In this document: positions 39,658 through 49,913 of the stretch, one piece after another
How the letters are laid out: the number at the start of each line of letters is the position of its first letter
How positions within the stretch are numbered: position 1 is the stretch's first letter
Assembly: GCF_021412625.1 (NCBI RefSeq)
Contig: NZ_JAKCFI010000004.1
Coordinates: forward strand, 682,001 to 746,000
Direction of reading: 5' to 3'
From: Myxococcus stipitatus
GTDB taxonomy: Bacteria; Myxococcota; Myxococcia; Myxococcales; Myxococcaceae
Length of the DNA stretch: 64,000 nt
Position numbers and translations under genes: made by a program
Notes under the pieces: model-generated
The model's database searches: none
What the model saw: the letters and a program-made list of their open reading frames with translations, nothing else
What the model was told of the DNA's origin: nothing

Positions 39658-40442
39658 GGGGCCTCCTGGGCGAGGGGCGTGGCCGCGTCGGAGGCGGGCA
39701 CGCCGGTGATGGCCGCCACCACGTCCACCTCGCGCGCCGACCTCGCGTCGAACGTGGCGGTCCGTCGACCCAGCCGCATCACGACGATGCGGTCCGTCAC
39801 GCAGAAGACATCCGCCAGGTTGTGGCTGATGACCACCACGCCCAGGCCCTGCTGTCGCAGCCGGCGGATGAGGTCCAGCACCTGTCGCGTCTGCGCCACG
39901 CCGAGCGCGGCGGTGGGCTCGTCCAGCAGCACCACGCGCGGTGCGCCCATCATCGCCCGGGCCACCGCGATGGACTGGCGCTGACCTCCGGACAGCGTCG
40001 CGACCTGCGTGCGCACGCTGGGGAGGCTCACCGCCAGTCCCCGCAGCAGCTCCGTCGCCTGGACCTCCATCGCCGTCTCGTCCAGCCAGCCCACGAGGCG
40101 TCTCCAGCCGCGAGACCTCACCTCGCGCCCCAGGAACAGGTTGGCCACCACGTCGAGGTTGTCGCACAGCGCCAGGTCCTGGTGGACCGTGGCGATGCCG
40201 AGCGACGCGGCCTCCCGTGGGCGGGTGAGGCGCACCGGCCGTCCCTCGAAGAAGACCTGTCCGCCCTCCACCGGGAGGATGCCCGCGAGGGTCTTCACCA
40301 GCGTCGACTTCCCGGCCCCGTTGTCTCCCACCAGGGCCACGACCTCGCCCGCGTGGACCTCGAAGTCCACCTGGCTGAGCGCCTGGATGGCACCGAAGCG
40401 CTTCGAGACGCCCTTCAGCTCCAGCAGCGGCGTGGAGGTCAT
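39654..40442 (-). CDS. xylG: sugar ABC transporter ATP-binding protein, single-domain XylG-like
   Basis: A 262-residue ABC ATPase: Walker A GDNGAGKST, Q-loop in VHQDLAL, signature LSGGQRQSIAVARAM, Walker B VVLLDEPTAALG and the switch His in VISHNLADV. The sequence is closest to the first half of XylG/RbsA-type ATPases, which normally have two fused ATPase domains of about 500 residues. Here there is only one, so it probably acts as a homodimer. It starts 14 nt after the binding-protein gene (GGAG about 8 nt before the ATG) and overlaps the permease gene. Confidence 0.92.
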   Translation of the reverse strand: MTSTPLLELKGVSKRFGAIQALSQVDFEVHAGEVVALVGDNGAGKSTLVKTLAGILPVEGGQVFFEGRPVRLTRPREAASLGIATVHQDLALCDNLDVVANLFLGREVRSRGWRRLVGWLDETAMEVQATELLRGLAVSLPSVRTQVATLSGGQRQSIAVARAMMGAPRVVLLDEPTAALGVAQTRQVLDLIRRLRQQGLGVVVISHNLADVFCVTDRIVVMRLGRRTATFDARSAREVDVVAAITGVPASDAATPLAQEAP

Positions 40443-40456
40443 CCGGTTCGCTCCGG

Positions 40457-41560
40457 TCAGGGGAGCCGCGCCGTGGCGCAGGCCTGCTGGTAGGCCCCCG
40501 CGCAGATCTGCTCCGGCTTCCAGAAGCCATCCGCGACGACGGTGTCCTTCACGTTCTCGCGCGTCACCGCCACGGGCGTCAGCAGGATGGAGTCCACGTC
40601 CTTGCGGCCGTTGTTCACCTTGCCGGTGACGAGTCCGGGCGCGGGGGGCCGTCCCCGCGCGAGCGCCACCGCGAGCTCGGCGGCGGCCTCCGCTTCGGGG
40701 CGGATGGCCTTGTAGACGGTCATGTATTGCTCACCCGCGACGATGCGTTGGATGGCGGCCAGCTCCGCGTCCTGTCCCGTCACCGGGGGCAGCGGCGCGA
40801 CACCCGCGGCCTTCATCGCCGCGATGGCGCCCCCCGCCGTGCCGTCGTTGGCCGCGTAGACGCCGACGATGCCCGCCTTGCCCATCGCGGTGAGCGCCTG
40901 CTCCATCTGCCGCTGCGCCTTGTCCGGGCTCCAGTCCGGCGTGTCGTACTCGGCGCCGACCCGGAGGCCGCTGGCGCCCAGCACCGAGCGCGCGCCCGCC
41001 TTGAACAGCCTCGCGTTGTTGTCCGTGGGGGCGCCATGGATGACCACCAGCGCGCCCTGGGGGCGCGGGTCCGCGCGGAGCCGGTCCACCAACGCCTGGG
41101 CCTGGAGGCGGCCGACCTTCTCGTTGTCGAACGAGATGTAGTAGTCGACGTCCGCGTTCATCACGAGGCGGTCGTAGCTGATGACCGGGACTCGGGACTG
41201 CTTCGCGCGCGCGACGATGGCGGACGCCGACGCGGAGTCCACCGGGTCGAGCACCAGCACCGTGGCGCCATTGGTGAGCGCCGCCTCGGCCTGGGCCTGT
41301 TGCCGGGCGGCGTCCTGGTCCGCGTTGGCGTAGAGGACCTCGCACTCCGGACACAGCGCCTTCACCTTGCGCTCGAACAGCGGCCGGTCGTGCGACTCGT
41401 ACCGCGCCGTCTTCGACTCCGGCAGCAGCAGGGCGATGCGACGCCCCGGGCTCCCCGGTCCGGCCGTCCCCTCCACCGTGTCCCGCTTGCACGCGGACAC
41501 CGACAGCAGGAGCACGACCAGCGCCACGTGGCCCTCGAAACGACCGCGGCATGCGTCCAT
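40457..41560 (-). CDS. xylF: XylF-like sugar-binding lipoprotein
   Basis: A 367-residue periplasmic binding protein of the type I ribose/xylose class. The start at 41560 follows AGGGA and gives a lipoprotein signal (HVALVVLLLSVSAC). The motif ISYDRLVMNADVDYYISFDN, then EKVGRLQAQALVDRL, GAPTDNNARLFKAG, NDGTAGGAIAAM and TGQDAELAAIQRI closely parallel XylF, so D-xylose or a related aldose is the likely ligand. It is the first gene of the three-gene importer. Its promoter must lie in the 434-nt gap shared with ahcY. Confidence 0.9.
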   Translation of the reverse strand: MDACRGRFEGHVALVVLLLSVSACKRDTVEGTAGPGSPGRRIALLLPESKTARYESHDRPLFERKVKALCPECEVLYANADQDAARQQAQAEAALTNGATVLVLDPVDSASASAIVARAKQSRVPVISYDRLVMNADVDYYISFDNEKVGRLQAQALVDRLRADPRPQGALVVIHGAPTDNNARLFKAGARSVLGASGLRVGAEYDTPDWSPDKAQRQMEQALTAMGKAGIVGVYAANDGTAGGAIAAMKAAGVAPLPPVTGQDAELAAIQRIVAGEQYMTVYKAIRPEAEAAAELAVALARGRPPAPGLVTGKVNNGRKDVDSILLTPVAVTRENVKDTVVADGFWKPEQICAGAYQQACATARLP

Positions 41561-41994
41561 GGATGACGTCCCTTTCGTCCGGGTGCTGCCAGGCCGGAGA
41601 GCGTCGCCCAACCCGGACGGCCAGCCGCCGCGAGCCGCACCGGATGTCCGGAAGGCCACGTTTGCCGGGACATGGCCGGCCGCCCGCTCCCTCCAACCGC
41701 CTGACACCCCAGGGTGGCCAACCGGCGGTGTCACGGGAGGGCCGCCAGGGGCGTTCCCGGAGGGCCTCCGGCCTGCCCTCCGGGGAGGCATTCTCCCTTT
41801 GAAAGTCGAGGCCGGTTTGCGTAGTTTCCCCACCGACTTCGAGGAGTGTTGCGAGGCCACCCGGCCCCAGGCTCGAAGAGGATTGGACCAACGGCACTCA
41901 CCTGAACGCGCTGCTCGCGAGGGTGGGTCCGCTTCCGGCGGCTCGGTGGTTCCTCGCGAGGGCACGTTGTGCCACTCGAATCAGGAGCCATGCC
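41561..41994. other. divergent regulatory region between xylF and ahcY
   Basis: 434 nt without a gene. The right-hand third holds the SAH riboswitch (41837-41899) and the ahcY ribosome-binding site AGGAG at about 41983. The left part should contain the xylF promoter, but no box is clear enough to mark. Confidence 0.5.
41837..41899 (+). promoter_or_regulatory. S-adenosylhomocysteine (SAH) riboswitch
   Basis: The sequence matches the SAH aptamer consensus in order. P1 is CTTCGAG (41837-41843) with CTCGAAG (41872-41878), 7 perfect pairs. The conserved GAGGAGTGTTGC follows the 5-prime strand. P2 is GGCC (41855-41858) with GGCC (41862-41865). CCAGGCTCG closes P1. The pseudoknot stem GAGTG (41844-41848) pairs with CACTC (41895-41899) in AACGGCACTC. 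It lies about 95 nt upstream of ahcY. Known SAH riboswitches are on-switches that raise expression of SAH-recycling genes when SAH accumulates, which fits exactly. Confidence 0.92.
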
Positions 41995-43425
<1,431 letters not shown>

Positions 43426-43436
43426 TCGTCTCACCG

Positions 43437-43465
43437 CGCCCCCCGTCGCGTGAGGACGGGGGGCG
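43437..43465. terminator. terminator hairpin after ahcY
   Basis: An 11-bp perfect stem, CGCCCCCCGTC at 43437-43447 and GACGGGGGGCG at 43455-43465, with loop GCGTGAG. It lies between ahcY (ends 43425) and the convergent protease gene (ends 43510) and probably serves both. No T-run. Confidence 0.65.
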
Positions 43466-43509
43466 TGGAGTTGCTTCCCGGGGGCGCGAGGTCCTCCTCC
43501 GGGAGGCCG

Positions 43510-46500
43510 CTACTGCTGCTCCTGGCACTCCACGTCCGGACACACCTCTCCGGGTGGGCAGTAGCAGGGCCCCGCGACGAGTATCTCCGTCGCCTGCGTG
43601 GCCTCCCCGAAGGAGATGTAGGTCTGGGGAGAGACCTCCAGCCGCATCCGCCACTGGAACTGCCGGTAGCCCTGCTCCTGGGGCGCGGTGGCGTTGAACG
43701 AGAAGGTCTTCACCTGGCCGGGGAGGATGAGCTCATCCGGGGCCAGGGGCAGGGACTCGATGCCCCAGTCGCCGCCAGCCATCATCCCGACGACCGGCGC
43801 GAGCTGGAAGCCGGAGTAGATGCCCCACGTGGTGGTGCCCGAGTTCCGCAGGGTGATGGAGGCGGGGAACACCTGTCCCGGGAGGACCTGGGGCGGCACC
43901 GTCTGGCTCACGAACTCCGCCAGGGACTGGGGGATGACCTTGATGGGGACGCTCGACGAGGCCTGCCCGAAGACGCCCGTTGCGTTCTGGGTCATCCGCC
44001 ACTGGAGGGGATACGAGTCCGGGATACCCGTTGGGGTGACCTGGACGTGGAAGGTCTTCTCCTGGCCCGGCAGGACCAGCTCGCCTGGCGCCAGCGTGCC
44101 CACGGCGTTCGACCAGGCGGGGTGCAGCGCCGTCAGCGTGAAGCCCGTGTCGGCCCGCCAGGCCTCGGTGCCGGTGTTGCGCATCGTCACGGAGTAGAGG
44201 AACGGCGTGTTCGCCATCACCGTGGTGGGGCCGGACTGGCTGACGTAGGCGGCGTCCCGGGGGGGCGGCACGACGTCGATGAGCGGGTTCTCCGTCCATG
44301 CGCCGAACCACGCGGGCGTGGGGCCGTCCTGGACCATCCGCCACTGCATGGGGCGAGCGCCCGGCGTGGAGGGCGCGGTGAGTGTCGCCGTGAAGGTCAT
44401 CTCCTGGCCACGGCCGGCTGATGCTCCGGAGGGCGGAGCGACGCGGTTCGTCCCCCAGGTGGTGTTGTCCTGCGGGTTCTGGGAGCCCAGGCGGTGGCCG
44501 CTGGCCTGGGTCCAGGTGGCCGTGCCCGTGTTCCGCAGGGTGAAGGAGATGTCGAAGGTGCTGCCCACCACGACGCGGGTGGGCACCGTGTGCCGCACGT
44601 ACACCGCGTCGTTCGCCGGCAGCGTGACGTTCAGCTGGGTCAGCGGCGAGGGCTGGCCGAAGGGGACCCCGGCCTTCACCATCTGCCATTGGAAGGGATA
44701 CGTGCCCAGGTCATACGGCGTGGTGATGCCGATGAGGAACTCCTTTGTCTGCCCGAGCCCGATGCTGTCGGTCGGGGACAGCTCGACCTCGCTGGTGCCC
44801 CAGAAGTTCGGATGGCCCACGGGCGCGATGGCCTTGAGCTTGAACCCCGCCGCGGCGGTCCACGGCTCGGTGCCCGTGTTGTGCATCGTCACGGAGACGC
44901 TGTAGACGCGCTCGGCGCGCAGGACGGAGGGGAGCTGCTGGAACCAGAAGCTCGCGTCCAGCGCGGGGCGCGGACAGCGCAGGGTGTGGTCCCGGGTCAG
45001 GTTGGCGCCCTCCGCGTCCTGGACCGTGTGGCGCAGGACGAAGTCGCTGTTCGGCGTGCAGGTGCCCTGCGCGGTGAAGGGCGTGGACGCGGTGAGCTGC
45101 GCATTGGAGACGACGGACCAGGTATGGGTATACGGGGTGAGCCCTCCGCTCGCCTCGCCGATGGTGCAGGAGAAGCGGCCCTCGGTCCCGACGGTGTCCA
45201 GCGTGCACTGGGCGCTCGGGAAGTCCAGGTAGCGGATGATGGCCTTGCCCGCGTCGAGCATCCCCGCGCCACACTGGGTGGACGGGCAGCCGATGACGGG
45301 GTGGGTGGTGGACAGGATGCGCTGCTTCACCTGCTCCGCGGTCCACGCCGGGCGCTGGGCGATGAGGAGCGCGGCGACCCCGGCGACGTGGGGCGCGGCC
45401 ATGGAGGTGCCGCTGAGGTAGCGGTAGCAGTAGTCCCCCGCGCCAATCGAGGGACCTGGTTTGTAGATGGCCCAGGCCGAGACGACGCCTCCCTGCCCGT
45501 CGTAGGTCGTCAGGGGGTCGTCGCAACCAATCCCGTCGCCGGTGATCTCCGGCCCTCCGCCGGGAGCAACGAGGGCGACCGCGGGCCCCTTGTTGGAATA
45601 GGCGGCGAGCTGTCCGTTGGGCAGGGTGGCGGCCACGGTGAGGACGCCCTGGCAGGACGCCGGCGTCACGAGGGCGGGGTCCGCGCCGTCGTGGTTGCCC
45701 GCGGCGGCGACCAGGACGACACCCGCGTCGAGGGCATGGTTGATGGTCGCCTGGAGGGACTGGACCGAGGCGCATCGGATGTCCTGGTCAGGGTGCGTCC
45801 CGAAGCTCATGTTGATGACCCGCGCGCCATTCGTGACGGACCAGGTGATGGCCCGCGCCACGCTGCTGATGACGGGGAGGTCGTCCTCGGCGGAGATCTT
45901 CACGGGCAGCAGCGGGCAGTCCTTGCAGATGCCGGCGGTGCCTTGGGTGTCCCAGCGGGCTCCGAGGATTCCCGCCACATGCAGGCCGTGGTGCCACCTG
46001 CCGGTCGAGGCGGGGTCTGGATCCGACACGACGCCCGAATCCGGCGGGTAGGCGACATCGATGCCCGCGCCCCAACGTCCCGCCAGGTCTGGGTGCTCCA
46101 GTCGCCCGGTGTCCACCACGGCGATCTTCACCGTGCTGGTGTTGGTGCCCGCGTATTCGAGGGACTGCCATGCCTCCGTCATCCGGATCGCGCGGAGGTT
46201 CCACTGCAAGGGATACAGCTCATCCACGGGCTCGGCGGAGTACTCCAGGTAGTAGTCCGGGTGGGCATACTCGACGTCCTCGCGCGAGCGCAGCGCCTCC
46301 ACGGCCGCCTCGGTGAGGCCCTCCTGCTCCGCCAGGGAGTGCCCCACCCATGCTCCCGGAGAGGCCAGCGTCCATATCTCCGCGCCCACGGCCAGCGTGT
46401 CTTCGCGCTGGTAGGTCATGCCTGTCAGGCTCAACGTCGTCCGCGCGGCGCCCCCCTTCGTCCCCTCGCGGAACTTCACGATGACGCGCCCCGGGACGAA

Positions 46501-46686
46501 GCGCGGCCGGGTGGGTTTCTCCTCCAGCGGACTCCCCGCGACCGACTCCTGGATGGAAGGCGATTCCGCTCCCATGTCGGGTTGCTCGACGCAGTTCGCC
46601 CCGAGGAATAGGAAGATACAGGCCTGGAGACATCGTGCGACACGTGAAGAGAACACCGGGTCCTCCCGTGGATGTGAGTGTTTCAT
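43510..46686 (-). CDS. secreted S8 subtilase with four NBR1-like Ig repeats
   Basis: A 1058-residue exported serine protease. A signal peptide (VARCLQACIFLFLGANC) comes first and may end in an unusual lipobox. An inhibitor-like prodomain follows (FVPGRVIVKFREG). The subtilisin domain has Asp192 in AVVDTG, His233 in WHHGLHVAG and Ser428 in SGTSMAAPHVAG. From about residue 575 there are four repeats of about 110 residues resembling the NBR1 central Ig-like domain (typical lines: FTLRNTGTATWTQASGHRL, PMQWRMV). The C-terminus is a short cysteine-rich tail. The repeats probably bind surfaces or partner proteins. The ATG at 46686 has only a weak ribosome-binding site. Confidence 0.9.
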   Translation of the reverse strand: MKHSHPREDPVFSSRVARCLQACIFLFLGANCVEQPDMGAESPSIQESVAGSPLEEKPTRPRFVPGRVIVKFREGTKGGAARTTLSLTGMTYQREDTLAVGAEIWTLASPGAWVGHSLAEQEGLTEAAVEALRSREDVEYAHPDYYLEYSAEPVDELYPLQWNLRAIRMTEAWQSLEYAGTNTSTVKIAVVDTGRLEHPDLAGRWGAGIDVAYPPDSGVVSDPDPASTGRWHHGLHVAGILGARWDTQGTAGICKDCPLLPVKISAEDDLPVISSVARAITWSVTNGARVINMSFGTHPDQDIRCASVQSLQATINHALDAGVVLVAAAGNHDGADPALVTPASCQGVLTVAATLPNGQLAAYSNKGPAVALVAPGGGPEITGDGIGCDDPLTTYDGQGGVVSAWAIYKPGPSIGAGDYCYRYLSGTSMAAPHVAGVAALLIAQRPAWTAEQVKQRILSTTHPVIGCPSTQCGAGMLDAGKAIIRYLDFPSAQCTLDTVGTEGRFSCTIGEASGGLTPYTHTWSVVSNAQLTASTPFTAQGTCTPNSDFVLRHTVQDAEGANLTRDHTLRCPRPALDASFWFQQLPSVLRAERVYSVSVTMHNTGTEPWTAAAGFKLKAIAPVGHPNFWGTSEVELSPTDSIGLGQTKEFLIGITTPYDLGTYPFQWQMVKAGVPFGQPSPLTQLNVTLPANDAVYVRHTVPTRVVVGSTFDISFTLRNTGTATWTQASGHRLGSQNPQDNTTWGTNRVAPPSGASAGRGQEMTFTATLTAPSTPGARPMQWRMVQDGPTPAWFGAWTENPLIDVVPPPRDAAYVSQSGPTTVMANTPFLYSVTMRNTGTEAWRADTGFTLTALHPAWSNAVGTLAPGELVLPGQEKTFHVQVTPTGIPDSYPLQWRMTQNATGVFGQASSSVPIKVIPQSLAEFVSQTVPPQVLPGQVFPASITLRNSGTTTWGIYSGFQLAPVVGMMAGGDWGIESLPLAPDELILPGQVKTFSFNATAPQEQGYRQFQWRMRLEVSPQTYISFGEATQATEILVAGPCYCPPGEVCPDVECQEQQ

Positions 46687-46852
46687 TGGAGCAACCCAGC
46701 CCTGGGGCGTCAACGCGAGGGGTTTGTGTGTCTATGATAAATTGGTAATCAAGCCCGCCGCTCGGAGAGAGGGGAGACCCGCCACCTTCGGTGCAAGGGC
46801 TTGCCGGGAGAGGTCCTTGACGTGCGCCGCCGGATGGTCTGTGACCGGGGGC

Positions 46853-47377
46853 ATGACGAACCCGATCCGAGACACGCTCCTGGGGCAGCTGGACATCGCG
46901 TGGGCGCTCACGAGCTACCACCTGGAGGGCTTGACCACGGAGGAGTGTCTGCGTCGGCCGGGGCGCGTGGGCTTGCATGTCCACCCAGGGGCGGATGGAG
47001 CGTGGCGCGCGGACTGGCCCGAGCACGAGGGTTATGGATTGGGGCCGGCGAGCGTGGCGTGGCTGACCTGGCACCTGGGGTTCTGGTGGTCCATGGTGCT
47101 CGACCACTCGCTCGGCGCCGCGACGCTGACGCGCGAGGCGGTGTCCTGGCCTGGCTCGGCGGACGAGGTGCGGGCCTGGGTGGGAGGGCTCCACGCGCGG
47201 TGGCGCTCGGCGGTGGAGGGGCTCACGGACGAGGACCTGCGCTCGTCCGAGCGCACGCGCTGGCCCCTCCAGGGCAAGCCCTTCGGGGACATCGTCGCCT
47301 GGGTGAACCTGGAGTTGATGAAGAACGCGGCGGAGCTCGGCTACGCCCGGTTCGTGCTCGCGGTCGCCAACGGGTAG
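46853..47377 (+). CDS. DinB-family protein
   Basis: A 174-residue four-helix protein of the DinB/YfiT-like group. The metal-binding histidines can be placed in TSYHLEGLT, WLTWHLGFWWSMVLDH and the C-terminal helix region. The extra PGRVGLHVHPGADGAWRADWPE segment is seen in several actinobacterial and myxobacterial relatives. DinB-like proteins are often thiol-dependent transferases, but the reaction here is unknown. ATG 46853 is preceded by a weak GGGGG. It is divergent from the subtilase gene and abuts the convergent patatin gene, whose stop begins one base after its own. Confidence 0.85.
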   Translation: MTNPIRDTLLGQLDIAWALTSYHLEGLTTEECLRRPGRVGLHVHPGADGAWRADWPEHEGYGLGPASVAWLTWHLGFWWSMVLDHSLGAATLTREAVSWPGSADEVRAWVGGLHARWRSAVEGLTDEDLRSSERTRWPLQGKPFGDIVAWVNLELMKNAAELGYARFVLAVANG

Positions 47378-49702
47378 CTACAAGCCCAGCTCCAGCCCGA
47401 TGCCCGGCGCCACGGCCCACAGCGACTTTCGCGTCGTGCTCCCCGGGTACCACTCGCCCACCACCTGGATGCGGAAGCGTTCGAGGAAGGTGAGGCCGAC
47501 GAACGCCTGGAGCACGGGCCGCGAGCAGGCCGTCACGCTCCGGGCGCCCCGCTCCTCGCACGCCTGCGTGGCATAGTGGTCGTTCGAGCTGAACAGCCAG
47601 CCCCCACGCACGCCGAGCCGGCTCTGCGCGAGGATGGACTGCTCCGACTGTGGTTGGAACTCGAGCCCCGTCACCACCTCGATTCCGAAGCGGTCACTGC
47701 TGGCGGCGGAGAAGATGTCCTCCAGCCCCCGGAAGTCGACCGCGCTCGCGAGCCTCAGGCCCATGGGGAGCGCGAGCCGCGACAGCCCGAGGCTCAGGCC
47801 CACCTCGCTCTGCGTCGGCCCCACGGTGACGTGGAGGACCACCTGCTGGGGCTCGTACGAGATGCTGTCCGCCGCGACCTTCCCGGCGAAGCGGACGGTC
47901 GCCTTGGCCGGGCCGGGCTGGACCTCCGCGAGCCGGTTGAGGGCGCGCCCCAGCGTGCGACGGATGTGCGTGATCGCCAGGTCTCCACGGCCGGGAGGCA
48001 CGCCCAGGTCCTCGAACCGGAAGCCATAGGCCCCCAGCAGGCGCATGGCGTAGTCCAGCTCCGTCTCCTTCCCGCTGCGCTTCCACTCGGGCCATTGGCG
48101 CGGCGAGAGCCCGGGGACGTGGGGCGGCGGCTGGCCCGCCATGGCCCGGTCGCAATGGGCATTGCGCCACGGCGAAGGCTGCTCCCGCTGGCCCACGGCG
48201 GCGCACGCCGAATAGAGCTCGTCGAGGGAGACCTGCAAGAGCGCGCGGAAGTCCCTCAGGTCCTCGCCATGGCAGGCCCGCTCCGCGTCCGGCGTGGAGT
48301 CATAGACGGCGAGCATGCAGGCGAAGGGCCGCCACCCGCCGATGCTGTCGTCGGGGAGCGCGTGCGAGCGGGGGAACAGGCTCCCGTCACTCCCGAACGC
48401 GTCCTCCAGCATCCGGCGGGCGTCGTACATGCCCAGGTAGAAGTCGAAGACTCGGAACTCGGTCTCGAAGAAGCCGAGGAAGGCGAAGAGGGGCGCGCTC
48501 GCCGCGGGGAAGTGGCGCCTGGGGAGCGCCAGGCGCCGCGCGATCTCCGGCTCCTCCTCCAGGAGCAGCGCCAGCTCCTTGGAGCGCGCGGTGTCCACGA
48601 AGGCCGCCAGCAACGCCGAGAGCGTGGCCGGGAGCGAGTCCTCCTGGGCCCTCGCCGGCGCGGAAGGCGGCACGGGGTATTCCGTGGCGTCGGGGTCGAT
48701 GAACGCGAACGCGATGGTCGACGGCGTGCTCCGCGTCTCATGTCGTGGGCTCGCGCTCCATTCCAGGCGGCCGTCGGAGGTCTCGCGCAGGCCGTCGCGG
48801 GCGAGCCCCACGGCCAGCCGCAGGGGGGTGTTGTCGAAGACGCCGCCGTCGATGAAGAGGTCGGTCCGCGCCTCCTTCGCCAGACAGATGTTCGCGGTGG
48901 CGGTGTCGCCGGGGACGCAGGTGTCCAGCGGCTGTGGCGGGAAGGCGATGGGGAAGGCCATCGACGCGAAGAGCAGGTCGCGCAGCCGGGAGAAGGCGAT
49001 GTGGCCGTGCTCGTCGGTGACGAGCATCAGCTCCATGCGTGGGCCGTCCGGGGTCGTGTAGTTGGTCGCGCGCGGTGGGCGTCCCAGTCCCTGTCCCTGG
49101 ATGCGGATGGCGAATTTCTCCTCGATGCGGGGCAGGTCGAGTCGCCCGCCCGCCGCGTGGAGCACGCGCGGCTCCATCCGCGTGGTGGACACCCCGAGCA
49201 CCACGTCGCACGAGGTCGCCAGGCCGTGCTCCCACGCCTTCTCGATGTCGCCCGCGCCTCGCGCGAGCCACTCCCGGGAGAAGATGCCCAGCGCCGTCGT
49301 GGACGCGGGGACGAAGAGCTGGTCGAAGCCCACCGGAATCCAGGTGGACCAGAACAACGACTGTCCCGGCACCGCGCTGTCCACCCCGCATGTCGCCAGC
49401 ACCGCCAGCAGCGCGTTCAACCCACCCGCCGAAGCGCCCGTGACGAGCTGGAGGTTCACCGCCCGGGCCCCCTGGGACGAGGAGGCCGCGTAGTAGAGGA
49501 ACCCCGCTTCGTACGCGCCCAGCGACACGCCCCCGCTCACCGTGAGCGAGACGGAGGACGGCGCGGGGCTCTCCTGGGGGGCGCGCGGAAGGGCCTCTCC
49601 CCGGAGGCTCCCGAGGAGCACGGTGCACACACAGGCGTGGAGGGCCCACATGGGCAGGTTCCGCGAAGGACCCCACTCGCGCCGCGAACGACCTGACCGC
49701 AT
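47378..49702 (-). CDS. patatin-like phospholipase with C-terminal beta-barrel-like domain
   Basis: A 774-residue protein. The start at 49702 has GAGGAGG a few nt upstream and gives a long basic n-region followed by a hydrophobic segment (MWALHACVCTVLLGSL), a signal peptide. The patatin domain has glycine-rich SGGVSLGAYEAGF, the nucleophile elbow GASAGG with Ser91, and the dyad Asp285 in FIDGGVFDN. After about 530 residues the sequence changes to alternating strands (VVLHVTVGPTQSEVGLSLGL through FRIQVVGEWYPG) ending in GLELGL, like an outer-membrane barrel. A surface lipase or autotransporter-like enzyme is likely (inference). Confidence 0.85.
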   Translation of the reverse strand: MRSGRSRREWGPSRNLPMWALHACVCTVLLGSLRGEALPRAPQESPAPSSVSLTVSGGVSLGAYEAGFLYYAASSSQGARAVNLQLVTGASAGGLNALLAVLATCGVDSAVPGQSLFWSTWIPVGFDQLFVPASTTALGIFSREWLARGAGDIEKAWEHGLATSCDVVLGVSTTRMEPRVLHAAGGRLDLPRIEEKFAIRIQGQGLGRPPRATNYTTPDGPRMELMLVTDEHGHIAFSRLRDLLFASMAFPIAFPPQPLDTCVPGDTATANICLAKEARTDLFIDGGVFDNTPLRLAVGLARDGLRETSDGRLEWSASPRHETRSTPSTIAFAFIDPDATEYPVPPSAPARAQEDSLPATLSALLAAFVDTARSKELALLLEEEPEIARRLALPRRHFPAASAPLFAFLGFFETEFRVFDFYLGMYDARRMLEDAFGSDGSLFPRSHALPDDSIGGWRPFACMLAVYDSTPDAERACHGEDLRDFRALLQVSLDELYSACAAVGQREQPSPWRNAHCDRAMAGQPPPHVPGLSPRQWPEWKRSGKETELDYAMRLLGAYGFRFEDLGVPPGRGDLAITHIRRTLGRALNRLAEVQPGPAKATVRFAGKVAADSISYEPQQVVLHVTVGPTQSEVGLSLGLSRLALPMGLRLASAVDFRGLEDIFSAASSDRFGIEVVTGLEFQPQSEQSILAQSRLGVRGGWLFSSNDHYATQACEERGARSVTACSRPVLQAFVGLTFLERFRIQVVGEWYPGSTTRKSLWAVAPGIGLELGL

Positions 49703-49913
49703 CCGCCCTCCTCACTGGCCGCCCAGACCCTCTCAGCGCCTCGCTGACGCGTCAACGGACGCGTCACGTCTCGTGTTGGAGGGGCCCTGACGCGACAACG
49801 TCCGCTGTCAGGTCCCCGACGCGATGCCGCCGCGCCTGGACCGCCTGGGTGGCGTGCTTGTTGCTCACGGCGCCTCGCGCAGCCTCCCGACACAGGAGAG
49901 GAGTCTCGGAGCC

